Below are positions 10,210 to 19,208 of a stretch of 64,000 bases of DNA, in pieces. The DNA lies in assembly GCF_017307055.1 (NCBI RefSeq), contig NZ_JAFLEQ010000016.1:107841-171840 (forward strand), read 5' to 3'. The position numbers and the translations under genes are program-made. The stretch comes from Corynebacterium mendelii. Lineage in GTDB: Bacteria; Actinomycetota; Actinomycetes; Mycobacteriales; Mycobacteriaceae. The notes beneath the pieces are model-generated. The model had not been told where the DNA came from and did not search any database. It saw only the letters and a list, made by a program, of their open reading frames with translations. Each line of letters opens with the position of its first letter. Positions within the stretch are counted from its first letter, which is position 1.

Positions 10210-11091
10210 TTAGCCGACGAAACGCTCGACGAAGAACCACTGGCCGGTGGAGGTGTCACGGTAGACACCGATACCGACGTATTTCATGTCCGGATCAAGC
10301 AGGTTGGCGGCTGCGGAATGATCCCGCACCCAGGCCTCGTTGGCTGCCATGGGCGCATTGGCGTTGTTGGACCACCAGATGTTTTCCGCCCCGGCATGTT
10401 TGCCCCGGCCCTGGTACCAGTCGGCCTGTTCAATCTCACCGGTATCCAGCCAGTCCCGCAGAATCGAGGTGTCGTAGGCCAGGTCGGCTTCTTTGTTCAG
10501 CTTCGCCTGGCGCACCGCATTGACGCCCTTGGCGGCAATGGCGCGGCCCAGGCGCTGCGCCCCACTGTCGGCGGACTGCTGCAGGTAGGGGTCGACCTGA
10601 AGCTCCGGAAGATTCTGGGTTGAGCGGTAGGTGTTGAGGGTGCGCAGCATGATTTCGCGTGCCCGATCCACCGACGGGCCTTCCAATCCCGCCACCGGAA
10701 CGGCGTTGTCGGCGATGCCCGCGGCATCCCGGGACAGGTAGTCGTAGGGATTGGTGTCGGTGTCTTTACTGGCGGTAAGTGTCTGCTGCGGGGGCACCGG
10801 CTGATTGTCGGCTGCGGCAGCCTGGTACTGCTCGGCGTGGTCGGCGATCACCGTGACAATGGCCGCGAAACCAACCACTGCGGCCACTGTGCCGATCAGA
10901 CCCGGGTGGAGCGGATTGGCCTGCTCCGGGGGCTGGTGGTCAGTGGTGGTATGCAACGGGGCGGCCCCGGCGGAGCCGGTCGATGCCGCTGACATGCTCA
11001 ACGCCACAGCGGTCATGCTCGCGAGAGTGACTCTGACACGCGAGGTGGGACGCCTGTGCTTGTGCATGCTGACGAGCCGGTGCTTGCTCAT
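10210..11091 (-). CDS. Secreted CAP/SCP-domain protein
   Basis: A 293-aa exported protein with a C-terminal CAP (SCP/PR1-like) domain covering about the last 150 residues. It opens with AREIMLRTLNTYRSTQNLPEL and contains the family's AENIWWSNN and DHSAAANLLDPDMKYVGIGV blocks, ending in WFFVERFVG. The N-terminus has many His and Arg residues (MSKHRLVSMHKHRRPTSR), then a long signal sequence (about residues 19-45) ending in AGAA, then a hydrophobic stretch (GLIGTVAAVVGFAAIVTVIA) that may anchor it. ATG 11091 is preferred; ATG 11067 is possible. Bacterial CAP proteins act at the cell surface, but their biochemical role is mostly unknown. Confidence 0.8.
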   Translation of the reverse strand: MSKHRLVSMHKHRRPTSRVRVTLASMTAVALSMSAASTGSAGAAPLHTTTDHQPPEQANPLHPGLIGTVAAVVGFAAIVTVIADHAEQYQAAAADNQPVPPQQTLTASKDTDTNPYDYLSRDAAGIADNAVPVAGLEGPSVDRAREIMLRTLNTYRSTQNLPELQVDPYLQQSADSGAQRLGRAIAAKGVNAVRQAKLNKEADLAYDTSILRDWLDTGEIEQADWYQGRGKHAGAENIWWSNNANAPMAANEAWVRDHSAAANLLDPDMKYVGIGVYRDTSTGQWFFVERFVG

Positions 11092-11514
11092 AATGGGTTG
11101 CCTGAAATCCTTCCACACATGTCCGCGCACGGCGGACTCGGCCATGGCCTGGCCGACACATCCCCGGCAGACGGGAGTGCCGACACCTCAAACAATAGCG
11201 CTTTCGCCCTTTAAATAACAGTTGCGCAGGGGTTTCCTGCTGAGCGTTGTCGAAGGTGACGGGTCTGCGACGAGGAGGAAACGCCGGAAGTCTTGGGGGC
11301 AATTACGTGAGGCATGAGGGGTTTGGCTGTGAATCCGCCGCACGGTTGGGGCGTGGTCCAGGGGGTGTCCGCGGCGGGAAGGCGCAGGTGGCTTTCAGGT
11401 GGGGCGGCTGCAATGACTGTTCGACGTGAATTGATTGTGGGTTGGTGGTGTAGTCCGGGCATGGGCCGGGCCGGTAACTTTGGTGGTCACCTGCCTGAAC
11501 CGGGACGTGATCTG

Positions 11515-11530
11515 TGTGAGGGTGTTCACA
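11515..11530. promoter_or_regulatory. GlxR/CRP-type binding site
   Basis: TGTGAGGGTGTTCACA matches TGTGA-N6-TCACA exactly, the consensus of the corynebacterial cAMP-responsive regulator GlxR. It lies in the 591-bp gap between the divergent CAP gene and ppk2, 153 bp before the ppk2 ATG. The rest of the gap has no supported gene. A second, imperfect TGTCA/TCACA pair follows near 11573-11586. Confidence 0.6.
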
Positions 11531-11682
11531 GAAAACGGGGATTCACTACCCTATTTCGGGGTGCAACTTAAGTGTCACGCGTCACAGGGTGGGTTGTTGT
11601 CTGCCCGCGCCGGGTCGCTTCCGGCTATCTGCGTCAGGCACAGGTGGTTTGTCCCGCCCGGCGGTTGGGTAGTGTTTTTTGC

Positions 11683-12603
11683 ATGGGAAAAAAGGACAAT
11701 AAAGACTCCAAAGTCACCAAGCCGCCGAAGCTGAACAAGAAGGCTTACGAGAAAGAGCTCAAACGCCTGCAGGCCGAGCTGGTTGACATGCAGCAGTGGG
11801 TGGTCGAAACCGGCGCCCGGCTGGTCATTGTCATGGAAGGCCGGGACGCGGCCGGCAAGGGGTCGGCGATCAAGCGCATCACCCAGTACATGAACCCCCG
11901 CACCTGCCGCATCGAGGCTCTTCCCGCCCCGAACTCCCGGGAACAGGGGCAGTGGTATTTCCAGCGCTACATCGAGCGGCTTCCCACCGCCGGTGAGATC
12001 GTCATCTTCGACCGCTCCTGGTACAACCGGGCCGGGGTGGAGCGGGTGATGGGTTTTTGCACCTCGCAGGAGTACCGCCGTTTCCTCCACCAGGCCCCCA
12101 TTTTCGAGCGCCTGCTGGTCGAGGACGGCATCATGCTGCGCAAGTACTGGTTCTCCGTCTCCGACGAGGAGCAGGTCAGAAGGTTCACCTCGCGGCGTGA
12201 GGATCCGCTGCGCCGGTGGAAACTTTCGCCGATGGATCTGCAGTCGATCACCCGGTGGGAGGACTACTCCCGGGCCAAAGACGAGATGTTCATCCACACC
12301 GACATTCCCTCCGCCCCCTGGTACACGGTGGAAAGCGAGGACAAAAAGCGCTCGCGCATCAATGTCATCAGCCATCTGCTGTCGACGGTGCCCTACGAGA
12401 AAATCGACAAGCCGGTCCCCGAAATCCCGGCCCGCCCCGATTCCGTGGGCGATTATGAACGTCCCCCGCGCAGCGATTTCCGCTATGTGCCCGATGCTGC
12501 CGCCGAACTCGAACGCGACAAGGTCAAGCACCGCAGCAAGACCAAGAAGGACAAAAAACACAAAAAAGACCACAAGGGTCACAAGGAGCACAAAGACAGC
12601 TAG
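11683..12603 (+). CDS. ppk2: Polyphosphate kinase 2
   Basis: A PPK2-family enzyme (306 aa) that transfers phosphate between polyphosphate and nucleoside diphosphates or monophosphates. The P-loop is EGRDAAGKGSAIKRI (about residues 46-60). The Walker B and lid region reads IFDRSWYNRAGVERVMGF, and DPLRRWKLSPMD and RWEDYSRAKDEM are the usual downstream blocks. The last about 20 residues are a Lys/His-rich tail (KKDKKHKKDHKGHKEHK) that might bind polyphosphate or metals. I start at ATG 11683 (MGKKDNKDSK) because TAGTGT (11670-11675) lies 7 nt upstream and the longer frame to 11572 has no homology-like sequence. Whether it makes ATP, ADP or GTP cannot be read from the sequence. Confidence 0.92.
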   Translation: MGKKDNKDSKVTKPPKLNKKAYEKELKRLQAELVDMQQWVVETGARLVIVMEGRDAAGKGSAIKRITQYMNPRTCRIEALPAPNSREQGQWYFQRYIERLPTAGEIVIFDRSWYNRAGVERVMGFCTSQEYRRFLHQAPIFERLLVEDGIMLRKYWFSVSDEEQVRRFTSRREDPLRRWKLSPMDLQSITRWEDYSRAKDEMFIHTDIPSAPWYTVESEDKKRSRINVISHLLSTVPYEKIDKPVPEIPARPDSVGDYERPPRSDFRYVPDAAAELERDKVKHRSKTKKDKKHKKDHKGHKEHKDS

Positions 12604-12682
12604 TCCATACCCCGGCGGCCGTGGGGGCGGCCTGCCGGGGCCGCGACAAAAACATGTGACACTTTTTCCACACCGCCACCAC

Positions 12683-12717
12683 CCGCACCCGGCAGAAGTC
12701 CTGTCTGCCGGGTGCGG
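12683..12717 (+). terminator. Candidate ppk2 terminator
   Basis: A perfect 14-bp stem (12683-12696 with 12704-12717, 7-nt loop), followed 13 nt later by CTTTTTC. A second GC hairpin (CCCCGGC/GCCGGGG) lies at about 12609-12639. Confidence 0.6.
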
Positions 12718-12892
12718 CTGTGTGCAGGGCTTTTTCACAGCTTTCCGGAGCAGCTGACAGCTTTGCCCGGCCGAAGTGAACACGGGGAAAAGCGGGAAAA
12801 GACACCACGGGCGCAGTGAATGCGCCACGGGGGTGGGGGATGGTGTTTTACCGCTCCGGCACGGGGTCGTTTTGTGTGCCAGACTGGAAACC

Positions 12893-13942
12893 ATGACACA
12901 CCGCGGAACCGAGAATCTTGTCTACGCCTTCGCCCGCAATTCGACGGGTGTGCTGGCATTGAACCGTCCGAAGGCGCTGAATTCGCTCAACCACGAGATG
13001 GTGGAGATCATCACCGGGGCACTGGAACAGTGGCGTGACGACGACTCGGTGCACCGGGTGGTCATCTACTCGACCTCCGGGAAAGCGTTTTGCGCCGGCG
13101 GGGATGTGCGCATGTCGCGGGAGGCTGCTCTGGCGGGAAACCATGCCCCGGCGGATCAGTTTTTCACCGAAGAATACGAACTGAACGACCTTCTGGCGAA
13201 CTTCCCGAAACCGGTGGTGGCTGTCATCGATGGGATTGTCATGGGTGGGGGACTGGGTATTTCCATGCACGGCTCCCACCGGGTGATCACCGAAAAAGCC
13301 CTGGCCGCCATGCCGGAGATGGCCATTGGTTTCTGCCCCGATGTCGGTGCCACCTGGATGTTTCCCCGCATGTCGTCCGAGCAGTCGGCACCGTCGAAAG
13401 CGCTGGCGCAATTTCTGTGCCTGACCGGCTACCGGATGAATGCCGCCGACATGCTCTACACCGGGCTTGCCACCGATTTCGTGGCCACCGGCGATGCCGA
13501 GGCTTTCACCGACATGCTCATTGCCGAATCCCTCGACGAGGCCCTGGAGTTCTATTCCGGGCCCCGGCCGACCGGAAGCCGGTTGAAGGCGATGCGTGAC
13601 GACATTGAGGCCTGTTTCGATTTCGACCACTTCGCCGACATCGAGGCAGCCCTGGCCGACCATCCCAACAGGGAGTTCTGCCAGATGGTCGCTGACCTTT
13701 TTGCACCGGCCAACCCCACCTCCCTGGTGGCCACCGCCGAGTTGATTGCCGCCAACTGCACGGTGACAAGCATCCGCAAAGCCCTGGACAACGAATTCAC
13801 CATGGGGGCCAGGCTGCGCCGTGACGCGAACTTTGTTGAGGGGGTGCGGGCCGTGCTGGTTGACAAAGACCGCTCGCCGCATTTCGATCCGGCCACCACC
13901 GGTGCCGTGGACGCTGCCGCCTACGCCGACCTGGTCGACTAA
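12893..13942 (+). CDS. Enoyl-CoA hydratase/isomerase family, HIBYL-CoA hydrolase-like
   Basis: A crotonase-fold protein of 349 aa, the length typical of 3-hydroxyisobutyryl-CoA hydrolases (valine catabolism) rather than simple enoyl-CoA hydratases (about 260 aa). The CoA-binding block KAFCAGGDVRM, the oxyanion-hole segment DGIVMGGGLGISMHG and the catalytic-region block MPEMAIGFCPDVGATWMFPR match that subgroup. ATG 12893 (MTHRGTENL) is preferred over the upstream frame; a weak -10 (CAGACT) sits 7 nt before it. It is a stand-alone gene with no other valine-pathway gene nearby, so the exact CoA substrate is an inference. Confidence 0.82.
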   Translation: MTHRGTENLVYAFARNSTGVLALNRPKALNSLNHEMVEIITGALEQWRDDDSVHRVVIYSTSGKAFCAGGDVRMSREAALAGNHAPADQFFTEEYELNDLLANFPKPVVAVIDGIVMGGGLGISMHGSHRVITEKALAAMPEMAIGFCPDVGATWMFPRMSSEQSAPSKALAQFLCLTGYRMNAADMLYTGLATDFVATGDAEAFTDMLIAESLDEALEFYSGPRPTGSRLKAMRDDIEACFDFDHFADIEAALADHPNREFCQMVADLFAPANPTSLVATAELIAANCTVTSIRKALDNEFTMGARLRRDANFVEGVRAVLVDKDRSPHFDPATTGAVDAAAYADLVD

Positions 13943-14315
13943 GCGGCGCGACGGCAGCGAAATCGTTGTCCCCTTCCCCCCCGCGCAGTGTTGCGCCCGA
14001 GGCCTTGACCCGCCTTCCGGCCCACATTCCGCGGGGGTTCGGTGTACGGGTGTAAAAAACACCCGGCCACACCCGCCACCGCCGGATGGATAAGCGGCAG
14101 GCGACATATGTGCCTGAGGGGCCGGGCTGCCCGCCGACGGCGGGTATGGGGGATATTTGCGCTGATCAACAAGTATCCGAAAGGGACTGCGCCACCACGG
14201 AACGGGCGGGATCACACCGCCGGGTATGTGACCGGTGGCACACCAATTTTACCCCTTGGGTTAGAACTTTCGTATCTGTTGGAGCCATTGTGCTACAGGG
14301 GATTGATCACTGGGT

Positions 14316-14321
14316 TAGATT
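14316..14321 (+). promoter_or_regulatory. Candidate -10 (TAGATT) of leaderless yhdH-like gene
   Basis: TAGATT ends 6 nt before ATG 14328. The rest of the 385-bp gap from 13943 becomes AT-richer towards the start codon and holds no supported gene. Confidence 0.5.
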
Positions 14322-14327
14322 GAACCC

Positions 14328-15326
14328 ATGGGTAAAACACTGTCAGTCGAACGCACCGATGACGGCACCGTTAAGGCCGGCGTCATTGACACCCCTTCCG
14401 GCGGCTGGGGGGACAGCGGCATTCTGGTGGACTGCCGCTACTCCTCGCTGAACTACAAGGATGCCCTGGCGCTGTCCGGAAATCCCGGGGTGATGCGCCT
14501 GCCGCAGCTGGTTCCCGGCATTGATGTGGTCGGTCATGTCATCGATGATCCGACCGGAAGCTTTCAGCCCGGTCAACTGGTCACCGCCAATGGTGGCGGC
14601 CTGGGGGAGCGCCGCCACGGCGGCTACACCGACCGGGTGAGGGTTCCGCGGGAGGCAACTGTGGCTGTCCCCGAGCAGATCAGCGCCCACCGGGCCGCGG
14701 CCATCGGCACTGCCGGATACACCGCTTCGCTGTGTGTGAGATGGCTCCGCCACACCGGGGTGATTGCCCGCTGCCAGGACACCGGCCTGCCGGTGGCTGT
14801 CACCGGTGCCACCGGCGGCGTGGGGTCGGTGGCGGTTATGCTGCTGAAATCTTTGGGGGCAACGGTGACAGCCGTGACCTCCCGGCCGGAGGAGTTCAGC
14901 GACTACCTGCACCGGCTCGGTGCGGCGACGGTCATCGATGCGGCAGAGTTGTCGCAGCCGGGCAAACCCTTGCAGAAAGCACGTTTTTCCGGGGCCGTTG
15001 ACTGTGTCGGCTCCCACACGCTGGCCAATCTTTTGGCCCAGACAACCGAAGAGGGCACCGTGGCCGCCTGTGGGCTGGCGCAGGGGGCGGATCTTCCCGC
15101 CACCGTGATGCCGTTTATTTTGCGCGGGGTTATTTTGCGCGGCATCAACTCGGTGACCCAGGATTTGCGCTCCCGCAACAAATCGTGGGCGTTGATGGCA
15201 GAACACCTGGACGGCGAGCTGCTCGATGAACTGACTGAAGACGTCGACCTCGACCACGTCGCTGACGCCGGCGCCGGTCTTCTCGCCGGACGCCGCCACG
15301 GCCGGACCGTTGTTGCCACCGGTTAA
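14328..15326 (+). CDS. YhdH/AcuI-type NADPH-dependent oxidoreductase
   Basis: A zinc-independent medium-chain dehydrogenase/reductase of 332 aa. The N-terminal catalytic domain has YSSLNYKDALALSGNPGVM and PGIDVVGHV, typical of the YhdH/AcuI (acryloyl-CoA reductase) subgroup. The Rossmann nucleotide site is VTGATGGVGSVAVMLLKSLGA (about residues 154-174). The later FSGAVDCVGSHTL and GVILRGINSV blocks also fit. Members reduce acryloyl-CoA or related enones with NADPH; the natural substrate here is unknown. It is leaderless by the TAGATT spacing. A GntR gene follows 47 bp downstream on the same strand and may control it. Confidence 0.85.
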   Translation: MGKTLSVERTDDGTVKAGVIDTPSGGWGDSGILVDCRYSSLNYKDALALSGNPGVMRLPQLVPGIDVVGHVIDDPTGSFQPGQLVTANGGGLGERRHGGYTDRVRVPREATVAVPEQISAHRAAAIGTAGYTASLCVRWLRHTGVIARCQDTGLPVAVTGATGGVGSVAVMLLKSLGATVTAVTSRPEEFSDYLHRLGAATVIDAAELSQPGKPLQKARFSGAVDCVGSHTLANLLAQTTEEGTVAACGLAQGADLPATVMPFILRGVILRGINSVTQDLRSRNKSWALMAEHLDGELLDELTEDVDLDHVADAGAGLLAGRRHGRTVVATG

Positions 15327-15373
15327 CCAGCCGACTTTTCCCACCCGAGCTGTGACAGGAGACATGTTCGATT

Positions 15374-15787
15374 ATGGCAGGCAAAAAACGCCCCGGAACC
15401 GAAACCTTCATTGTCCCGGATATTGACCCGCTGGGCGATAAAGCCCTGTTTCTGCAGATCAGGGATTCCATAGTGCACCAGGTGGCGGCGGGTAATCTCG
15501 CCCCCGGTTCCCGGCTGCCGTCGGTGCGGATGCTCGCCGATGATCTGCGGATCAATCCGGCGACGGTGAAAAAGGCCTACAACATGCTGGTCGACGACGG
15601 GGTGGCTGTCACCCGGGACCGCAGCGGCACCCGGATCGCGGTGACAGCCACCGCCAAAGACACCGCGGAAAAAGATTTGGCCCGGGCCGTCACCGAAGCC
15701 GTGGCGTTTGCCCGCGCCCGGGGGCTGACCACCGCAAAAATCACCTCCGTGGTGAAAAAACAGCTCGACGCCATCGCCGCCGGATAG
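15374..15787 (+). CDS. GntR-family regulator, YtrA subfamily
   Basis: A 137-aa regulator with an N-terminal winged helix (LFLQIRDSIVHQVAAGNLAP, SRLPSVRMLADDLRINPATV, KKAYNMLVDDG) and only a short helical tail (about residues 95-137). That is the size of YtrA-type GntR proteins, which usually control adjacent transporters or enzymes. AGGAG (15357-15361) is 12 nt before ATG 15374. It is closer (2 nt) to an out-of-frame ATG at 15364 that closes after 20 codons. It probably shares a transcript with the oxidoreductase upstream. Confidence 0.85.
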   Translation: MAGKKRPGTETFIVPDIDPLGDKALFLQIRDSIVHQVAAGNLAPGSRLPSVRMLADDLRINPATVKKAYNMLVDDGVAVTRDRSGTRIAVTATAKDTAEKDLARAVTEAVAFARARGLTTAKITSVVKKQLDAIAAG

Positions 15788-15842
15788 CCGCGGAAACAAG
15801 AAAAAGACAAGAAAAACCAGGCGTCTTTGTCCCTTAACCTGC

Positions 15843-17042
15843 TCAGCGCTTGTCGTCCAGCTGCCGCATCCAGGTGTCAATGCCTGCCCTGGCGGTGGCC
15901 CCGGCCCCGGTGAGATAGTCGATGACCGGTTGATTGCCGTCGGCGACAGTGGCCCACAGTCCGGTCACTGTCGGCCACCAGTCGGCAACAGCAAGAACAA
16001 GACCCGCTGAGACCGCTGCACCAAAACCAGAGCCGCGGTGGGCCGGATCGACAATCAGACTGGTCAATTCCGCCGCCTGTGCTGTATCTGTGGCTTTGTG
16101 CGCCACTGCGGCGGCCACCGGGCTGCCGGTGGAATCGACAATGACGGCAGTGGCAATTCCGATACCGGACTGTGCGGCCCGCCGGTCCGATTCAGCCAAC
16201 CGGGAAGGAGTGCACGGCCCCGGAGTGCTGGGAAGCCCACCGTGCGGGGCATCGGCGGCGAAATGGTCGAAGAGACGGCACAATCCCTCAGTCACAGCCG
16301 TGTCGGACTGGTCCAGGGCATTGGCGAAACTGACCAACCGGTAGCCCGCCGGGAGCGCGGGAAGACTGCGGGCCGCCCTGCGGGCCGACTCCAGCGGCAC
16401 CAGCCACACCTTCTCCGACAAAGCCCGGGTGTATCCGCGCCGGGACAACCGTTCCCCGAGCCAGCGGTCACCCGGCGCCGGGGAAAGGGGAAGATACTCC
16501 GAACAGATGGCGGTGGTGCGCCCATTGACTTCCGCCAACCGTTCACCGGCAGCCACCAGGGCATCGGCGACAGCGGCAGTGGATCCGTCCACCGGACCCG
16601 GATCACCGGGAAGCGGCAGATGATCGACATCAAGTTCCGGTGACAGGGTGGCCACACCGGTGTCATCGATGGCGGGAAAACACACCAGCACCCAGCCGTG
16701 GGTCCTGCCCCGGGGCACAACAGTGGCATCCCCGTGATCGGCTGCATCGGCGATCGGCCACCCCGTTGACGGGCACCGGCTGATCTGCGGATCACCGGGC
16801 GCATCCGTATCCGGGGTATCGGTCACACAGGCCAGCACAGCTTCTGATTCAGGACCCGGCACAAGCTGGTGGATGGTGGCCCGGCCGGTGGTGGAAGCCT
16901 GCATGCTGCCGGTGATCTGCTGGGACGCCAGATTGGACATGAACACATAGTCGGCCAGCGCCTCAGACGGCTGGTCCGACGGTAACGGCCGGGCAAAAAG
17001 CCACGGGTAAAAACGACACGATTCCATCCGGGAGACCACCAC
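15843..17042 (-). CDS. GNAT-family acetyltransferase
   Basis: A protein of about 399 aa with a C-terminal GNAT fold. SPVAAAVAHKATDTAQAAELTSLIVDP is followed by the acetyl-CoA loop HRGSGFGAAVSAGLV, then GLWATVADGNQPVIDYLTGAGA. The N-terminal half may be a degenerate second GNAT-like domain, as the total length is about twice a single domain. The start is uncertain: GTG 17042 (giving VVVSRMESCRF) or ATG 17027; a TATCGA box lies just upstream of the GTG. It is transcribed away from gapB. The acetylated substrate cannot be inferred. Confidence 0.7.
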   Translation of the reverse strand: MVVSRMESCRFYPWLFARPLPSDQPSEALADYVFMSNLASQQITGSMQASTTGRATIHQLVPGPESEAVLACVTDTPDTDAPGDPQISRCPSTGWPIADAADHGDATVVPRGRTHGWVLVCFPAIDDTGVATLSPELDVDHLPLPGDPGPVDGSTAAVADALVAAGERLAEVNGRTTAICSEYLPLSPAPGDRWLGERLSRRGYTRALSEKVWLVPLESARRAARSLPALPAGYRLVSFANALDQSDTAVTEGLCRLFDHFAADAPHGGLPSTPGPCTPSRLAESDRRAAQSGIGIATAVIVDSTGSPVAAAVAHKATDTAQAAELTSLIVDPAHRGSGFGAAVSAGLVLAVADWWPTVTGLWATVADGNQPVIDYLTGAGATARAGIDTWMRQLDDKR

Positions 17043-17237
17043 ACCAATCGATAGGGGTTGAACGAGATACCTTGAAAAACGACCGGACAGACAACCCGTT
17101 GCGGCCGCCGGGAACACCCGTCGGGCTGACAACCAGAGCGTCGTCCGTTAACTACCTGCCGTGCAAAGCCCCCACTATAGGGCACAGCCGGGTGGATGAG
17201 GGGATGTGCTTTCCGGACACCCCGGGGTACCGGACCC

Positions 17238-17260
17238 GTCTGCCACCCGAGGTGGCAGAC
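17238..17260. repeat. Hairpin upstream of gapB
   Basis: GTCTGCCACC and GGTGGCAGAC form a perfect 10-bp stem with a CGA loop. It lies in the 499-bp gap between the divergent GNAT gene and gapB. No T-run is present on either strand. Confidence 0.7.
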
Positions 17261-17273
17261 CAGTGGAGATAAC

Positions 17274-17329
17274 CCTCATTAAGGGGTGGCTACCTGTGGG
17301 GAAGGCTACATAAAACCCCCTTAATGAGG
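17274..17329. repeat. Spaced 13-bp inverted repeat upstream of gapB
   Basis: CCTCATTAAGGGG (17274-17286) and CCCCTTAATGAGG (17317-17329) are exact reverse complements 30 nt apart, in a patch AT-richer than its surroundings. The arrangement resembles paired operators or a regulatory stem. A candidate -35 TTGACC lies further down, at about 17455, and no other gene is seen in the gap. Confidence 0.7.
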
Positions 17330-17541
17330 ACGGTGAAAAAGATCGCATTAAAACCCTCAAAAAGCCGTCTGGGCAGCAAGAATGCCGGGATGTGATAGGG
17401 GGTTGGCCGTGAGGGGGGACGGGGGTGGAAACCATTCACATGTACAGGCGGCGTTGACCGGCTAGCGTTAGTGAAGGGCGTAAATACTTCCATGTCCCCA
17501 CCGTTGACCACCCATGCCCGCCACAAGGAGATTTCACACAA

Positions 17542-18990
17542 GTGACGACACTGACCAACCCGTCCGGAAACTTCAACGACAAGCTGGATCTCGCGGAGAA
17601 AATGCTCCCGCTGCTCGGGCGGCTGCACCGTGAAAAAAATGTCGTGACATCGATTTTCGGTCACCTGCTCGACAATGTCACCGCCATCGACATCATCAAA
17701 TCCCACCGGTTTGCCCGCCGGCTGCTCGACGAGCCGCTGCCGCTGTCGGAAACCTACCCCATCCTGGAGTGTCTGGTGGACATGGACATCTCCACCGTGT
17801 CCATCGACATCGCCCGACTGGCCCAGGACTTCCGGGACTATGACGGTGAACTCAAAGACTTCCTCAACGAACAGCTGGCCGATGTCATCGGCGCGGACGC
17901 CGACACCACCTCCACCGATGTGGTGCTCTACGGATTCGGCCGGATCGGCCGGCTGCTGGCCCGTATTCTCATCGCCCGGGAAGGCCGCGGACTGGGAACC
18001 AAACTGCGGGCTGTGGTGGTCCGCAAAAAAGGCGACGACGACATCATCAAACGGGCCTCCCTGCTGCGCCGTGACTCGGTCCACGGCCAGTTCAACGGCA
18101 CCATCACCATCGACCACGACAATGACATCATCTGGGCCAACGGCACCCCGATCCAGATGATCTACTCCAATGATCCGGCCACAATCGACTACACCGAATA
18201 CGGCATCGACAATGCCATCGTCGTCGACAACACCGGCCGTTGGCGTGATGAGGAAGGCCTGTCCCAGCACCTGAAGTCCAAGGGTGTGGCCCGGGTGGTG
18301 CTCACCGCCCCCGGCAAGGGCGATCTGCTCAATGTGGTCTACGGCATCAACCACAAAGACATCACCGACGACACCACAATCATCACCGCCGCCAGCTGCA
18401 CCACCAACGCGATCACCCCGGTGCTCAAAGCCATGGATGACCGCTACGGGGTGAGTTACGGGCATGTGGAAACAGTCCACTCCTTCACCAACGACCAAAA
18501 CCTCATCGACAATTTCCACTCCGGTGACCGGCGGGGCCGGGCCGCCACACTGAACATGGTGCTCACCGAAACAGGTGCCGCCAAAGCGGTGTCGAAGGCG
18601 TTGCCCGAATTCGAAGGGAAACTGACCGGCAACGCCATCCGTGTGCCCACCCCCGATGTGTCGATGGCGGTTTTGAACCTCACCCTCGACAAGCCCGCTG
18701 AAGCCGAGGAAATCAACACCTATCTGCGCAATGTGTCCCTGCGCAGTGTGCTGCGCCAACAGGTCGGCTACATCCGCTCACCTGAGGCCGTGTCAACGGA
18801 CTTTGTCGGCTCCACCCACGCCGGTGTGGTTGACGGCATGGGCACGATCACCCAGGGCAACCATGCGGTGGTCTATGTCTGGTACGACAACGAGTTCGGC
18901 TACTCCAACCAGGTGATCCGCATTGTGGAAGAAGTGGCCGGCTCCCGGCCCCGCGTCCGCCCCCACCGCCTGGAACTCGGTGAAGTTTAA
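17542..18990 (+). CDS. gapB: Glyceraldehyde-3-phosphate dehydrogenase, long GapB type
   Basis: A 482-aa dehydrogenase about 140 residues longer than glycolytic GapA. The extra part is an N-terminal helical region (residues 1-125) seen in corynebacterial GapB (formerly GapX), which works in the gluconeogenic direction. The Rossmann motif VLYGFGRIGRLLAR begins near residue 127. The catalytic cysteine lies in AASCTTNAI, the phosphate-site block is HSFTNDQNLIDNFH, and the C-terminal signature is WYDNEFGYSNQV. AAGGAG lies 11 nt before GTG 17542. That it uses NADP is known for the family member in C. glutamicum and is not read from this sequence. Confidence 0.92.
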   Translation: MTTLTNPSGNFNDKLDLAEKMLPLLGRLHREKNVVTSIFGHLLDNVTAIDIIKSHRFARRLLDEPLPLSETYPILECLVDMDISTVSIDIARLAQDFRDYDGELKDFLNEQLADVIGADADTTSTDVVLYGFGRIGRLLARILIAREGRGLGTKLRAVVVRKKGDDDIIKRASLLRRDSVHGQFNGTITIDHDNDIIWANGTPIQMIYSNDPATIDYTEYGIDNAIVVDNTGRWRDEEGLSQHLKSKGVARVVLTAPGKGDLLNVVYGINHKDITDDTTIITAASCTTNAITPVLKAMDDRYGVSYGHVETVHSFTNDQNLIDNFHSGDRRGRAATLNMVLTETGAAKAVSKALPEFEGKLTGNAIRVPTPDVSMAVLNLTLDKPAEAEEINTYLRNVSLRSVLRQQVGYIRSPEAVSTDFVGSTHAGVVDGMGTITQGNHAVVYVWYDNEFGYSNQVIRIVEEVAGSRPRVRPHRLELGEV

Positions 18991-19208
18991 AAAGGGCAAA
19001 AAGGTCGTGACATCCAAATAACGGCCACTACGGAACAACCGAATACCAAAACAATCGACACCACCCGGTGCGCCAGAGGCAGACGATCACTGTCCGGCAC
19101 GCCGGGTGTCTGTTATGGGGGGAGCTGAAAGCCCTGTGACCGGCATCGACCAGGAGGAACGCGAAAGCCCCTTTAATGTTCGACATCAATCTCTGAGGTA
19201 TACGCATA

